The position numbers were made by a program, and so were the translations under genes. The notes under the pieces are model-generated. The model did no database searches and was not told the origin of the DNA. It saw nothing but the letters and a program-made list of their open reading frames with translations. A DNA stretch of 64,000 nucleotides from Meconema thalassinum (lineage: Eukaryota; Arthropoda; Insecta; Orthoptera; Tettigoniidae): NCBI GenBank assembly GCA_946902985.2, contig OX336388.2, positions 365,973,387 to 366,037,386 of the forward strand, read 5' to 3'. Positions 21,185-30,246 of this stretch are shown here, in pieces (positions within the stretch are counted from its first letter, which is position 1; each line of letters opens with the position of its first letter).

Positions 21185-21415
21185 TTAAGGCCAACGGACT
21201 AGCCAGTTGAAACACCGGTGCCCTTGAGAACTCCGCAGTTAAGCAACATTGGGTGCAATCAGAACTTGGATGGTATGCCGATTCTACATACTGCGCGCTG
21301 TTGGCCACCATAAGGAGGAGAGGAAAGGCCCTGGCCACCCTACCGCAAGTAAACTCCGGCTGGGGGTAGCCTCTTTGGAGGCTCGGACCTGCCTTCGGGC
21401 AGAATACCAATTAAT
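21185..21415 (+). mobile_element. S7 SINE with 5S rRNA-derived head
   Basis: The plus-strand copy carries CTCCGCAGTTAAGCAACATT, GAACTTGGATGGTATGCC, GCGCGCTGTTGGCCACC and the body GTAAACTCCGGCTGGGGGTA, ending CGGGCAGAATACCAATTAA. The first ~80 bp align to the 3' two-thirds of 5S rRNA by eye. It matches the minus copy at 8756-8990. Confidence 0.72.
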
Positions 21416-21499
21416 TTATTTAATTAATGTAGTATTAATGGCAATAAAATTAGATACTTCAATTGTTTTCTTTATCGATTTTTAGCGTGTGGTTTTTAG

Positions 21500-21820
21500 T
21501 GCCGGGAGTGTCCGAGGACATGTTCGGCTCGCCAGTTTAGTAGCTGCTTCTAAGCGGACACCCATGGGGTGAGCTACATGTACCGTCGCGTGTGGAGTAT
21601 TGTCTGGGGAGAAAAGTGTGCATGTAAGGACGAGGAGTTGGAAGGTAGCGGCTGTGGCCTATAGTTAGGGACCAACCCCGGCATTTGCCTGGAAGGAAGA
21701 TGGGAAACCACAGAAGACCATCTTCAAGGTTGCCGGCGGGGGGATTCGAACCTCCTCGCCTCCCGGATGTGAGGGACTGCCTGCAGCCACGCCGTAACAA
21801 CCACGGCTAACTCACCCGGT
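21500..21820 (-). mobile_element. S5 tRNA-derived SINE
   Basis: On the minus strand the head is GAGTTAGCCGTGGTTGTTAC, the B-box region is GAGGTTCGAATCCCCC, and the far end is GCCGAACATGTCCTCGGACA followed by CTCCCGGCAC. Other copies are at 33627-33928 (near full length) and 38649 and 52503 (fragments). Confidence 0.8.
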
Positions 21821-21936
21821 TCCTTTATAGATAAGTTCCTTATTCAGAAACATCATGAAGAAAAGCATAGTTTTATTTTTACGTTACGAAAAAATTTCAC
21901 TAAAGAATGGGGTTATGTTATTACCCCCACGCGAGC

Positions 21937-22560
21937 ACTGATGATGATGATGATCAGGTGCCATCAAGTCGGCGTCGACTCCTAGCGACTGTCTCCATAT
22001 GATTCGGTCTTCAGCCATATACTTCTGATCCTTCACTGGCATATTCATGTTGGATTTAATGGAGTCGATCTATCTCAATGCTGGCCGCCCTCGTCTCCGA
22101 GACCCTTCCACCTTTCCAAACATAATTTTCTTTTCCAACGAATCAGAACGCCTCATAATATGTCCAAATTATAACAGCTGTAATCGTGTTATCAATGCTT
22201 CAAGAGACAGACCTGGTTTGATTTTTAGAATCACCCATACATTCGACTTCTTGGCTGTCCAAGGAATACGCAGTATCCTTCTCCAACACCAGAGCTCAAA
22301 AGCATCAATATACTTCCTATCTCGCTTCCTTATGGTCCAGCTTTCGCAACCATATGTAGCTATGGGAAAGACTAGTGCCTTAACCATTCTAATTTTAGTA
22401 GGCAAAGAAACATCGGAACACTTGAAGATCTTATCCTGGCCTTTAAAAGCAAGCACTGGCGTGACAAAACTCCGTGCGAGTACTGGAGAGTTAAGTAGTT
22501 TCCGTTTGATGACTCTACAGTCCAGAATCGGTAAGCCAATCAGGAAAAATCACCATGAGC
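21937..22560 (-). pseudogene. BovB/RTE-like LINE 3' end
   Basis: The minus strand encodes KIRMVKALVFPIATYGCESW, then TIRKRDRKYIDAFELWCWRR and ILRIPWTAKKSN, the C-terminal signature seen in RTE/BovB-type LINEs. It continues to a MAEDRIIWRQSLGVDAD-like end and a (GATGAT)n 3' tail at 21937-21951. The RT palm is absent, so it is a 5'-truncated relic. It differs from the RTE-like family at 13583 in sequence and tail. Confidence 0.75.
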
Positions 22561-22589
22561 ATTTAGGCTCTCATCCACTCGTCGCACCA

Positions 22590-23045
22590 GGTTGAAGATC
22601 CACGTGTGATAAAACACTGTGTCCTGCTGAGTGAAGAAGTCCGTGCTGCACATCCTTGTCCGACAGCAATCGTCAACCCTTCATAGCTTCTTTTTAAGGG
22701 ACTGAAGGCGGGAGAATATCAGAACTATAGGGCGGATACTCGAGTGTTGCCCACATGGGTTGGCGTAACATCTGTATTACGACCTTTGTGGTATGGGGCG
22801 TGCGTTATCATGAAGCAGCAGCACAACTTGTTGCAGTTTTCCCGGGCGTTTCGCATTAATTGCTCGCTGTAATGTCTCCAGTGATCTGCAGTAATGGAAG
22901 AGGTTGGCCTCCCACATCGACCGGCGTCTTGTGTCGAAACGCGACCAGCACGGAACTTGGCGCACCATTTCACAACCCTGGTTTTCGACAGATATGTTGC
23001 CCCATACATTTTCGTCATTCCCCTGTGGATTCCCACCGATGTTTG
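22590..23045 (-). pseudogene. mariner-like (SETMAR-type) transposase, internally deleted
   Basis: The minus-strand open frame near 22725-23036 begins with a helix-turn-helix-like MTKMYGATYLSKTRVVKWCA, then RAGRVSTQDAGRCGRPTSS, typical of the mariner N-terminal DNA-binding domain. In a different frame LLLHDNARP marks the second catalytic Asp. Further down, FYHTWIFNLVRRVDESLNAH resembles the C-terminal end. Frameshifts and a large internal deletion remove the first catalytic Asp, so it is inactive. Confidence 0.65.
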
Positions 23046-23079
23046 TTCTTCGACAGCTAAGAAAAGAACCCGATGTTGT

Positions 23080-23340
23080 TGCGGAAGCTAAGACAAGAAG
23101 GTTGAGATGGGATGGCCACGTGTATGGAAGAGAAGAGGGATCTAGACTGCGAGAAGTGTGTGAGAAAAAGCCGACGGAGGAAGACCAAAAATGAGATGGA
23201 GAGAGCAGGTAGCCAAGGACATTCAGCAACTAGGAGCGCGAGAGGAAGATGCCAAGGAGAGAACGAGGTGGAGGAGGCTACTTGACGAGGACAAGAACCG
23301 ACTGCGGTTTGGGGAGCAATGAGAGTAAGGAAGTAAGTAA
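23080..23340 (+). pseudogene. LINE C-terminal fragment
   Basis: Encodes AKTRRLRWDGHVYGREEG and, in a shifted frame, MRWREQVAKDIQQLG with KERTRWRRLLDEDKN. This is the R-W-x-GH-x-R tail common to many non-LTR polyproteins. It ends in an AAGT-type tail near 23325-23342. The clade cannot be fixed from this piece. Confidence 0.6.
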
Positions 23341-23345
23341 GTATG

Positions 23346-23684
23346 ATGATACTGTACTTTTTACTTCTTCTCGATGTCAGTTGTTCCGGAACATGCAGAT
23401 GTGCCGGTGAAGCATGAAACATGTGGGGCTTGCCCTTTTCTTTTTACTAGGTCTTCCATACGACTTTTAAGATTTAAGTTAAATAAATAATAGTAATATT
23501 TTCAGTGCCATCAATGCAATATTCTTTGAAACTGCGCGCTGAGACAAGGGAGAAAGATCTCTGAAATTCAGCGAGGAGTCTTGGAATATTTTCACTCGCT
23601 GTCATGATGTAGCCATTGACCGTTATTTCGTCCATCGTTAATAGTCCAATGGACACAGGATGATATTTTACGTGCATCCATGCA
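23346..23684. other. unassigned intergenic
   Basis: No repeat or gene recognised. Confidence 0.4.
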
Positions 23685-23912
23685 AGTCTCTTTGTTTCTT
23701 AACGGTAACGTTCTCGCTTGTTGTGTCTAACGTTGTAGGAACGAATCTTGGTACAGTCAGCTGGCATTTGAGGGTGCGCAAATGCGAGGGAACTGTATCA
23801 GTAGACTGACTGGCACGTTGAAGATCCTCTTAGGGGAAGAATTCCGGCACTCCGGTGTCTCTAAAAGCCGCAGTAGTTAACCGAGACGTAAAACCATAGT
23901 ATTATTAGTCTT
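23685..23912 (+). mobile_element. S6 tRNA-derived SINE, uninterrupted
   Basis: Head with GTTGTAGGAACGAATCTTGG, body GTCAGCTGGCATTTGAGGGT, the GGCACGTTGAAGATCC segment, and 3' GTCTCTAAAAGCCGCAGTAG with an ATTATTAG tail. This copy provides an empty site for the Helitron at 10892-12746. Confidence 0.82.
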
Positions 23913-24158
23913 TTATTATCTTTGTTTCTTTGTCCGGCTCCGTGGCTAAATGGTTAGTTGGTCACTAGTCGTGGCCGAGTGAGGTACGTGTGTGCGCGCT
24001 GTGTGACCGCATTGGAAGAGTTTACGGTTCCTAATACCGGTGCTTCCTTAGTTCCACGTGTGTACTGACCTTCCGTGTGTCATTCGGACAATACTTTTTC
24101 AAGTAGTGTTCCAGATAGGATAACAAAACCAGAAACCCAGAAAACCCCGCTGAAAATC

Positions 24159-25268
24159 ATGTCCGGATACCAGAGGAAAAACACCGTACGCTGCCAATGG
24201 GACAGGCAGGTTTCTCGCCCCTCACCAGGAGAAATTCACCGCTGGATTGGCGATACCCTCCGGTTGACTGTCGACCAAGTAGAAGCCATCCAGTTAAATG
24301 CGCACGAAAAAACCATGTACATCAAGGTAATCAGCATATCTATTTATCAGAAATTGTTAAATACTTTTGCAGATCCTATTAAATTTCAGTATGACTCAGG
24401 CGAAATGACAAATGTTAAGCTCTCCACAGCGGATTCCAATTTTACCACAGTGCGTATATTTAATGTCCCACTCGAAGTTCCCCCTGAAATTTTCAAATCC
24501 GTCCTGTCGAAATATGGCACTGTGAGTGACGTCAGGAAAGAACAATGGTCTTCTGCTTATCAGTTCCCGGTGTATAGTGGAATACGTGCCGTCACTATGG
24601 AAATCAAACAAGATATCCCCTCCACTGAGATTTTTGGTGGCCATTCTGGCTATATAACGTATAATGGACAGAAACAGACCTGTTTAATTTGCAATGCTAC
24701 CACACATCTACGTATTAACTGCCCAAAGAAAATGATTCCCCTCGGTATAACTCCTACACAACAACGACGTGTCCAATACTCGGAAGTTGTGACGCAGCAA
24801 ACGTCATATGAAAACATGCTTATTGATCAGTCAGCTGGGACAACACCAGAAGTGGCCTTGGATACATCTGTTGCAGAACTGGTACCTTGCCCTGACCAGA
24901 GCTGCGAGCCACAGAGTGCCCCTGTGCTATCGGAAACCTGTATCGCAGCCTTAGAACCAACTATGCCGTCACTACAGGCTGCCACAGAAATTTTGTCTTC
25001 ACTGCCCCCACCTTCGCTGGTCCCTACCGACTCACTTAAGCAGGTTGATCGGGGATCCGAGAACGTCTCTAAGAAGATTAAAACAAATGCCTCGATTGCC
25101 GTACCAGCCCCGAAGAATCAAACTGGCTCTACAAACGTTCCCGCAGCTGTGAAAAAGAAACAAAATCTTCATTCTACGTCATCTAGGGACCCACGAACGC
25201 TCTCAACCGCTGACAGCCGGCCTATGAATGGCAGTCATAAGGAACTATCTCAACCTAATTTGACATAG
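24159..25268 (+). CDS. LINE ORF1 nucleic-acid-binding protein
   Basis: 369 residues from the first ATG; an open extension to 24075 uses GTG and is not needed. The middle contains a hydrophobic/RNP-like segment VRIFNVPLEVPPEIFKSVLS followed by KYGTVSDVR, suggestive of an RRM-like fold. It is followed by one CCHC zinc knuckle, CLICNATTHLRINC (C-x2-C-x4-H-x4-C). The C-terminal ~150 residues are Ser/Pro/Thr/Lys-rich and probably disordered. ORF1 proteins of this group bind the element RNA and form the ribonucleoprotein with ORF2. Confidence 0.85.
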   Translation: MSGYQRKNTVRCQWDRQVSRPSPGEIHRWIGDTLRLTVDQVEAIQLNAHEKTMYIKVISISIYQKLLNTFADPIKFQYDSGEMTNVKLSTADSNFTTVRIFNVPLEVPPEIFKSVLSKYGTVSDVRKEQWSSAYQFPVYSGIRAVTMEIKQDIPSTEIFGGHSGYITYNGQKQTCLICNATTHLRINCPKKMIPLGITPTQQRRVQYSEVVTQQTSYENMLIDQSAGTTPEVALDTSVAELVPCPDQSCEPQSAPVLSETCIAALEPTMPSLQAATEILSSLPPPSLVPTDSLKQVDRGSENVSKKIKTNASIAVPAPKNQTGSTNVPAAVKKKQNLHSTSSRDPRTLSTADSRPMNGSHKELSQPNLT

Positions 25269-25335
25269 TGCACCAGTATATTTCTCACCTGTGTCTTTTT
25301 TTCTTTTTTCTTTTTTCTCGAGTCCAACAGCCAGT

Positions 25336-28300
25336 ATGTCTAGCACAACTTTTATACTTCTCTTAATGGCGCAATTTCTCACTGTGGCCACTGTGAATAT
25401 CAATGTAATAGAATGCCCTCTGAAATTTCAACTGTTGGAGAGATTCCTTCGAGATGCAGACATTGACATTGCCTTCATTCAAGAAGTTGCTCTACCCTGT
25501 TTGCCCATATCTGCCTTCTACAAACAATACATCAATACCGGTAATACGAATAGAGGGACCGGATTCCTCATAAGACATGATATCCCACTCGAAGGTGTGC
25601 TATGTCGTCCATCAGGACGCATAATATCTCGACACATAAACAATACCACCCTGATAAATGTATATGCCCCATCCGGGTCCAATAAACGTGTGGAACGGAA
25701 AATGTTCTTTCAACAGAGTGTACTGCCTCATCTGCACGACGTTAAGGAAAAACTTATTCTTGCAGGGGATTTCAATTGTATTCAACGCCCAGAAGATTCC
25801 ACTAGCTCATACCAAGGTGTCAACCCGGCTCTCAGGACCCTTCTTACCTCCCTACACCTCATTGATGCTGTGGATAGTTTAAGGGTGCCCCTGCCCCATT
25901 ACACCTGTATAAGTCACAACTCCTCATCACGACTTGACCGCATCTACTTTTCACAGGAACTTATCCAGCCTAGACGATATGAAGTGATACCTGCCAGTTT
26001 CACTAACCATCATGCAGTCGTATGTACAATCTCTTACCCCCATCCCATATTTCACATAGGAAGAGGTTATTGGAAGCTGAATTGCTCGCTGTTACTGGAG
26101 GAGGAATGCCAAGATATTTTCAGACAACACTGGACTCGATGGGTCCAACAAAAATGCAAATTTCGCGACTGCACAGACTGGTGGGATATTTTAGTTAAAC
26201 CAGGGATCCGCCGCGTCTTTAAGAACATATCTTACCAACGAGGTCGGGAAAAACGGGATACAGTTGAATTTTACTATCGAGTTCTTCGCCAGCTCCAGCA
26301 AAGATCTGATGCTGGGGAGCGTATATATGACCAGATCCGGGAAGTTAAAACCAAGCTCCTGTCTCTAAAGCAACGAACGCTCGCTCATGTAAACGTGGCT
26401 TTAAAAGATCGTACAGTGCTCCCGGACGAAAGTGCAAGTGTATACCATATCGCCAAAGGACAACGTGAGCGGCAACGTAAATATTTCCACCGCCTCCGCA
26501 CCAGTACTGGAAGTGTCGTCACCTCCCCTGACGCTATACGTCGTGAAATATTATTTTATCAACGGTTCTACGCTAAGGCTCCCATTGATCCACAGCAGGT
26601 GACCCTATTGCTGTCATCTTGCAGTACCCAACTATCTCCGGACAACAAAACTCTGCTCAGCGCGGATATTACGGTTGAAGAGCTTCACTCTGTGGTTAAG
26701 CAACTCCCAAACAACCGCTCACCTGGCGTTGATGGACTGCCATATGAAATGTATAAACACTTCTGGCCTCTCATTGGCAAAGAATTTTGTCATGTCCTGC
26801 GTACCATTCTCCAACGTCGTGCTCTTTGTCAATCACATCACGAGGGTACCATAGTCCTCATACCAAAAACATCCTCTCCCATGGCAGTTGGTGACTTCCG
26901 ACCAGTTACTCTGCTCTGCAGTGACTATAAAGTCCTTACCAAAGTACTTGCATGCCGATTGAAGACTGTTCTACCTGATATCATTGGTGATGAACAATGT
27001 TGCAGTATTCCTGGAAGAACTCTGTTAACAAACTTAGCGATACTACGGGACCTACACCTAAAAGCCGAAATGCTCCCCACTGAGCCAATGAGTTTTCTCA
27101 CCTTAGATCTTGATAAAGCTTTCGACCGCATCAGTCATGAATACTTGTACATGGTCTTGCAACACTTGGAATTTCCTGAAATCCTTATTGACTACATTCG
27201 TATGATAAATTGTAATGCTACGTCTAGAGTGCTCGTCAACGGTTTTCTTTCCCCTCTGATTCCAATACAACGATCAGTTAGGCAAGGATGTCCCCTTTCT
27301 ATGCTACTTTTTGTCATTGGCCTCGAACCGTTCATTCGGACTACCCAGGTGAAGCTACAGGGTTACAAACTGTCCACACATGTTTTTGGAATGTGCGCCT
27401 ATGCTGATGACGTATCAATATTGATCCGCAATAAAGAAGACATCTCCCACATCGATAGCGTCCTTCAGCTCTACCATATCGCCTCTGGAGCACAATCGAA
27501 CCCCCAGAAAACTGCTTTGCTTCCGCTCAATACCAACTCAGTGATTACCCCACAGCCCTGGTTCCGGATAGTAAATGAGGTGAAAATTCTTGGCATTACC
27601 TGGAAGCAATCGCTTCTGGACACAGTGCAAGCAAACTGGACTAAGGTCATTGCCAAAGTTAGGGGAGTGCTGATCCAATTTGGTCAAAGAAACCTCAATA
27701 TAGTGCAACGGGTCATGGTCCTCAACGTGTTTGCGCTCTCTAAAATATGGTATGTCGCACAACTTCTCCCACTTCCCAAAATGTTTGAGAGCCAATTGGC
27801 AAAATATACAGGTTGGTTTATATGGCAAGGATTTTTGTTCCGAGTACAACGGAAACAGTTGTATCTCCCATCCCGGCAAGGCGGGCTAGGGCTAACAGCT
27901 CATGGCATGAAATGCCGTGCACTCCTCTGCAAGAACGATATCACCATTCTTTCCCAACATGACACTTTTACGAAAGAGCTATACAAAGATATTCGAAACA
28001 CAGCCCGTGGTTGTGATAGAGCTTTGCCGAAGATATTTAGGGACCATCAACAGCACCTTCTGGAAACTGTTCGCCAAATGCCTTCAGGGACTGTTCCAAC
28101 GACGAAAAGTATCTATAACATGTTGCGGCAAGTGGTACACTCCAAACCGCGAATAGAGGCCACCACCCTCTACGTCCATTGGCCCACTGTTTGGAAATAT
28201 TTTGGGGCTATGACCATTTCTTCTGCTTTACACTCCCAGGTTTTTATCTTCCTCAACGATCTCATCCCAACCGCTCTACGGCGATATACCATCCGTCTTG

Positions 28301-28659
28301 AAGCTTACCCATGGTGTACTATATGTGGTCAAACTGATACGGCGATACACCGCTTCACATCATGCACGCGAGTTGCCTCCACGTGGCTGTGGTGTAAGGG
28401 AAAAGTATGTCAACTACTAAATGTGCCCACGGATGACCTTGATGACAGGAAGTTGGTTCGTTTGTCGGTGACCGCCTTCCCCCAAATTAAACAGACTGCC
28501 ATTGTGTGGATAATGGGCCAATATGTACACTTCGTGATGGACAATGATCAACATTTCTCGTTCCTGGATCTCAGGTATCACCTGCAAAAAGAGCGTTGGA
28601 AGCTTAGTGAAAGTGGACAATTGTACGATAAATATGGACACTATCTGGATTTCTTGTGA
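25336..28659 (+). CDS. LINE ORF2 endonuclease-reverse transcriptase
   Basis: 1107 residues from the ATG at 25336; an upstream GTG at 25291 lies in the T-rich spacer. An N-terminal APE-type endonuclease is visible through FIQE (Glu50), NVYAPSG, GDFN (144-147), SRLDRIY and a terminal NHH in place of the usual SDH. RT domain: SPGVDGLPYEMYK, FRPVTLLCSDYKVLTKVLA, SIPGRTL, DLDKAFDRISH, RQGCPLS and catalytic YADD (residues 689-692, bases 27400-27411). Near the C-terminus CTICGQTDTAIHRFTSC forms a C-x2-C-x7-H-x4-C cluster. The cleavage-plus-copying activity performs target-primed reverse transcription. The QCCSIPGR and LLCSDYK blocks are Tx1-like. The TNHH variant at the last endonuclease motif is the one oddity. 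Confidence 0.92.
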   Translation: MSSTTFILLLMAQFLTVATVNINVIECPLKFQLLERFLRDADIDIAFIQEVALPCLPISAFYKQYINTGNTNRGTGFLIRHDIPLEGVLCRPSGRIISRHINNTTLINVYAPSGSNKRVERKMFFQQSVLPHLHDVKEKLILAGDFNCIQRPEDSTSSYQGVNPALRTLLTSLHLIDAVDSLRVPLPHYTCISHNSSSRLDRIYFSQELIQPRRYEVIPASFTNHHAVVCTISYPHPIFHIGRGYWKLNCSLLLEEECQDIFRQHWTRWVQQKCKFRDCTDWWDILVKPGIRRVFKNISYQRGREKRDTVEFYYRVLRQLQQRSDAGERIYDQIREVKTKLLSLKQRTLAHVNVALKDRTVLPDESASVYHIAKGQRERQRKYFHRLRTSTGSVVTSPDAIRREILFYQRFYAKAPIDPQQVTLLLSSCSTQLSPDNKTLLSADITVEELHSVVKQLPNNRSPGVDGLPYEMYKHFWPLIGKEFCHVLRTILQRRALCQSHHEGTIVLIPKTSSPMAVGDFRPVTLLCSDYKVLTKVLACRLKTVLPDIIGDEQCCSIPGRTLLTNLAILRDLHLKAEMLPTEPMSFLTLDLDKAFDRISHEYLYMVLQHLEFPEILIDYIRMINCNATSRVLVNGFLSPLIPIQRSVRQGCPLSMLLFVIGLEPFIRTTQVKLQGYKLSTHVFGMCAYADDVSILIRNKEDISHIDSVLQLYHIASGAQSNPQKTALLPLNTNSVITPQPWFRIVNEVKILGITWKQSLLDTVQANWTKVIAKVRGVLIQFGQRNLNIVQRVMVLNVFALSKIWYVAQLLPLPKMFESQLAKYTGWFIWQGFLFRVQRKQLYLPSRQGGLGLTAHGMKCRALLCKNDITILSQHDTFTKELYKDIRNTARGCDRALPKIFRDHQQHLLETVRQMPSGTVPTTKSIYNMLRQVVHSKPRIEATTLYVHWPTVWKYFGAMTISSALHSQVFIFLNDLIPTALRRYTIRLEAYPWCTICGQTDTAIHRFTSCTRVASTWLWCKGKVCQLLNVPTDDLDDRKLVRLSVTAFPQIKQTAIVWIMGQYVHFVMDNDQHFSFLDLRYHLQKERWKLSESGQLYDKYGHYLDFL

Positions 28660-28955
28660 TGTATTAGTATGGTATTTATCATATCTGAAAATTCTGTAAT
28701 TCTGTAAAGAGCTAATAAAAAAAATAAAAAAATGGTTAGCGCGCCAGGCTTTGGGCCGAAGTGCCCCGGGTTCGATTCCCGGCCGAGCCATCAGGTATTT
28801 TTATATCCTGGAGTTAATTCCCGTAGCTCGGGGACTGGGTGTATGTGCCGTCTTCATCCTCACTTCATCCTCATTACGACGCACAGGTCGCCCAAGGGCG
28901 TCAACTAGAAAGACCTGTACTCGGCCTCTCCGGAGGCCACACGATTATTATTTTG

Positions 28956-29499
28956 ATTCTTTGGTAATTACGGGTGACAAGGACCCGAATAATTCACTCT
29001 TCAATTTCAACACTTTCCTTAAAAATAAACTTTCTTGGAGGTATTCTCTTGTCTCCTCTTCATACTGACGAATACGGGCAATGCCTCGATACAACACTTA
29101 TACACGCACACGCAACCGGATGTATTCTACACGAGGTACGAAAGTTAGGCTGATTTTGCCGCTATACCAGGTGTAGGTTATCGAATTAATCCACTAATAT
29201 CGACAGCGAGTGGAGCATTGTTTGCATATTTTATAAAATTATTGGCACAATTATTAATCTATTGTAATAGGGGAGTGTTTTACAGATATTGTAGTTCATG
29301 TTCGACGATGTCGAAATGTAAATATTATATTTCAGAAAACTGTATCATAATGAGGGTCATTATAGTACTATTCTTCATTACGAAACAGTTTCTCCAGCCA
29401 ATCAGAGCTCATTCATTGACCAATTAGGTAAGGATAGCTTCGCGCATGTGCTCAAAATCCAACATGTCGGACATGAATTACATGATTTGAAAGTTCAAA
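28956..29499. other. unassigned intergenic
   Basis: No gene or repeat recognised. It includes a CCAATCAGAG sequence near 29398 shortly upstream of the Crypton-like fragment. Confidence 0.4.
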
Positions 29500-29826
29500 T
29501 TGGATATCGGATCAACCATTGTAGTTACAATCCCAAACACAAAGACAAAATCACCACGAACCTTTACGGTAACAAGAAAATACTACGACATATGCAAGAA
29601 ATTTATGAAACAACGTCCAGAGGTTAGCAACACAGCGTCCTTCTATATAAATTACCAACACGGAAAGTGCACCGTCCCATATGTTCGCGTAAATAAACTG
29701 GCGAATATGAGACAAGAAATAGCACTGTACCTTAATATCCCCACCTGTAATTTCTACACAGCGCATTGCTTGCAAACGACTTCGGTGATAATATTAGTGA
29801 ATGCTGCTAGTTGTGATCGGCGCTAG
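29500..29826 (+). pseudogene. Crypton-type tyrosine recombinase fragment, catalytic Arg lost
   Basis: 108 codons. The GSTIVVTIPNTKTKSPRTFT start, a KYYDICKKFMKQRP helix, NYQHGKCTV and LANMRQEIALYLNIP blocks are in the order found in Crypton-derived (DUF3504-like) tyrosine recombinases. Family members continue with a GHCFRRTSA-type box holding the catalytic His and Arg. Here it reads AHCLQTTSV, so His is kept and Arg is replaced by Gln. The C-terminal Tyr region is missing after the stop. It is therefore a broken C-terminal catalytic-domain piece. A 115-bp palindrome 185 bp downstream may belong to the same mobile unit. Confidence 0.6.
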
Positions 29827-30010
29827 ACATCATGCAAGCTGTAAACAATAGCGTTGCCAAGCAAAGTAAATGGTGTCTGCTTTCAAAATTCTTTGACCCA
29901 CGCATGCGCTCTGCTCACTAACCGAAGTTACTGAATCCCACAGATATTTATGAATATTTATGTCAAAACATATAATAAAGTTATAATTATCGTCGGACAT
30001 AAACAGTCGT

Positions 30011-30125
30011 ATGCAACTGGCCTATACTGGTAATTAAGGCACTCGTATGGAAATTATAAAACACGCTTCGCTCGTTTTATAAACATACTCGTGTCTTAAT
30101 TATTGCCATTACAGGCTCGTTGCAT
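30011..30125. repeat. 115-bp imperfect palindrome
   Basis: The left arm starts ATGCAACTGGCC and the right arm ends GGCTCGTTGCAT. Inner blocks GGTAATTAAGGCACTCGTAT and ATACTCGTGTCTTAATTATT pair, and the centre ACGCTTCGCTCGT is near-symmetric. It would form a long hairpin. No ORF. Possibly a MITE or the end of a DNA transposon. Confidence 0.75.
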
Positions 30126-30246
30126 AATGTGCTATTATAATACGGAACTCATATTTTTTAGAGGTTTGGTAGCTTCCGCCGGCAGTAGCCTACCTGCTGG
30201 AGGAACTGCGCTTCGAGTGACCTCGATGTATTAAAGAATACAATAT

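Larger units (their letters stand above)
23958..28729 (+). mobile_element. full-length Tx1-like LINE, both ORFs open
   Basis: About 4.77 kb between perfect 10-bp duplications AAATGGTTAG (23948-23957 and 28730-28739). It has a ~200-bp 5' leader, ORF1 (24159-25268), a 67-bp T-rich spacer, ORF2 (25336-28659), and a ~70-bp 3' end terminating in GCTAATAAAAAAAATAAAAA. There are no internal stops or frameshifts in 369 + 1107 codons. With the perfect duplication, this implies a recent insertion that may encode functional proteins. RT-region signatures (below) place it near the L1/Tx1 group, several of whose families are known to target RNA genes or repeats. Confidence 0.88.
23932..28955 (+). mobile_element. 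S8 tRNA-derived SINE split by the Tx1-like LINE
   Basis: The 5' fragment is GGCTCCGTGGCTAAATGGTT plus AG (to 23957). The 3' fragment resumes at 28730 with AAATGGTTAGCGCGCCAGGC, continues with CCCCGGGTTCGATTCCCGG (B-box), a GTAGCTCGGGGACTGGGTGT body and a CTCTCCGGAGGCC-type end, then ATTATTATTTT. AAATGGTTAG is present on both sides of the LINE. The joined head is a tRNA-like sequence of about 72 bp with near-paired ends, so the LINE entered in its D-arm/A-box region. Confidence 0.85.

Noticed and set aside
21185..21290. Functional 5S rRNA gene
   Set aside because: The 5' third is degraded and the sequence continues into a repeated non-5S body shared with 8756-8990.
22047..22595. 182-codon plus-strand open frame
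   Set aside because: It is the antisense of the RTE-like LINE tail, which shows clear protein homology on the minus strand.
24075..24158. Upstream extension of LINE ORF1
   Set aside because: It depends on a GTG start; the ATG at 24159 is the normal eukaryotic choice. The same reasoning applies to 25291 versus 25336 in ORF2.
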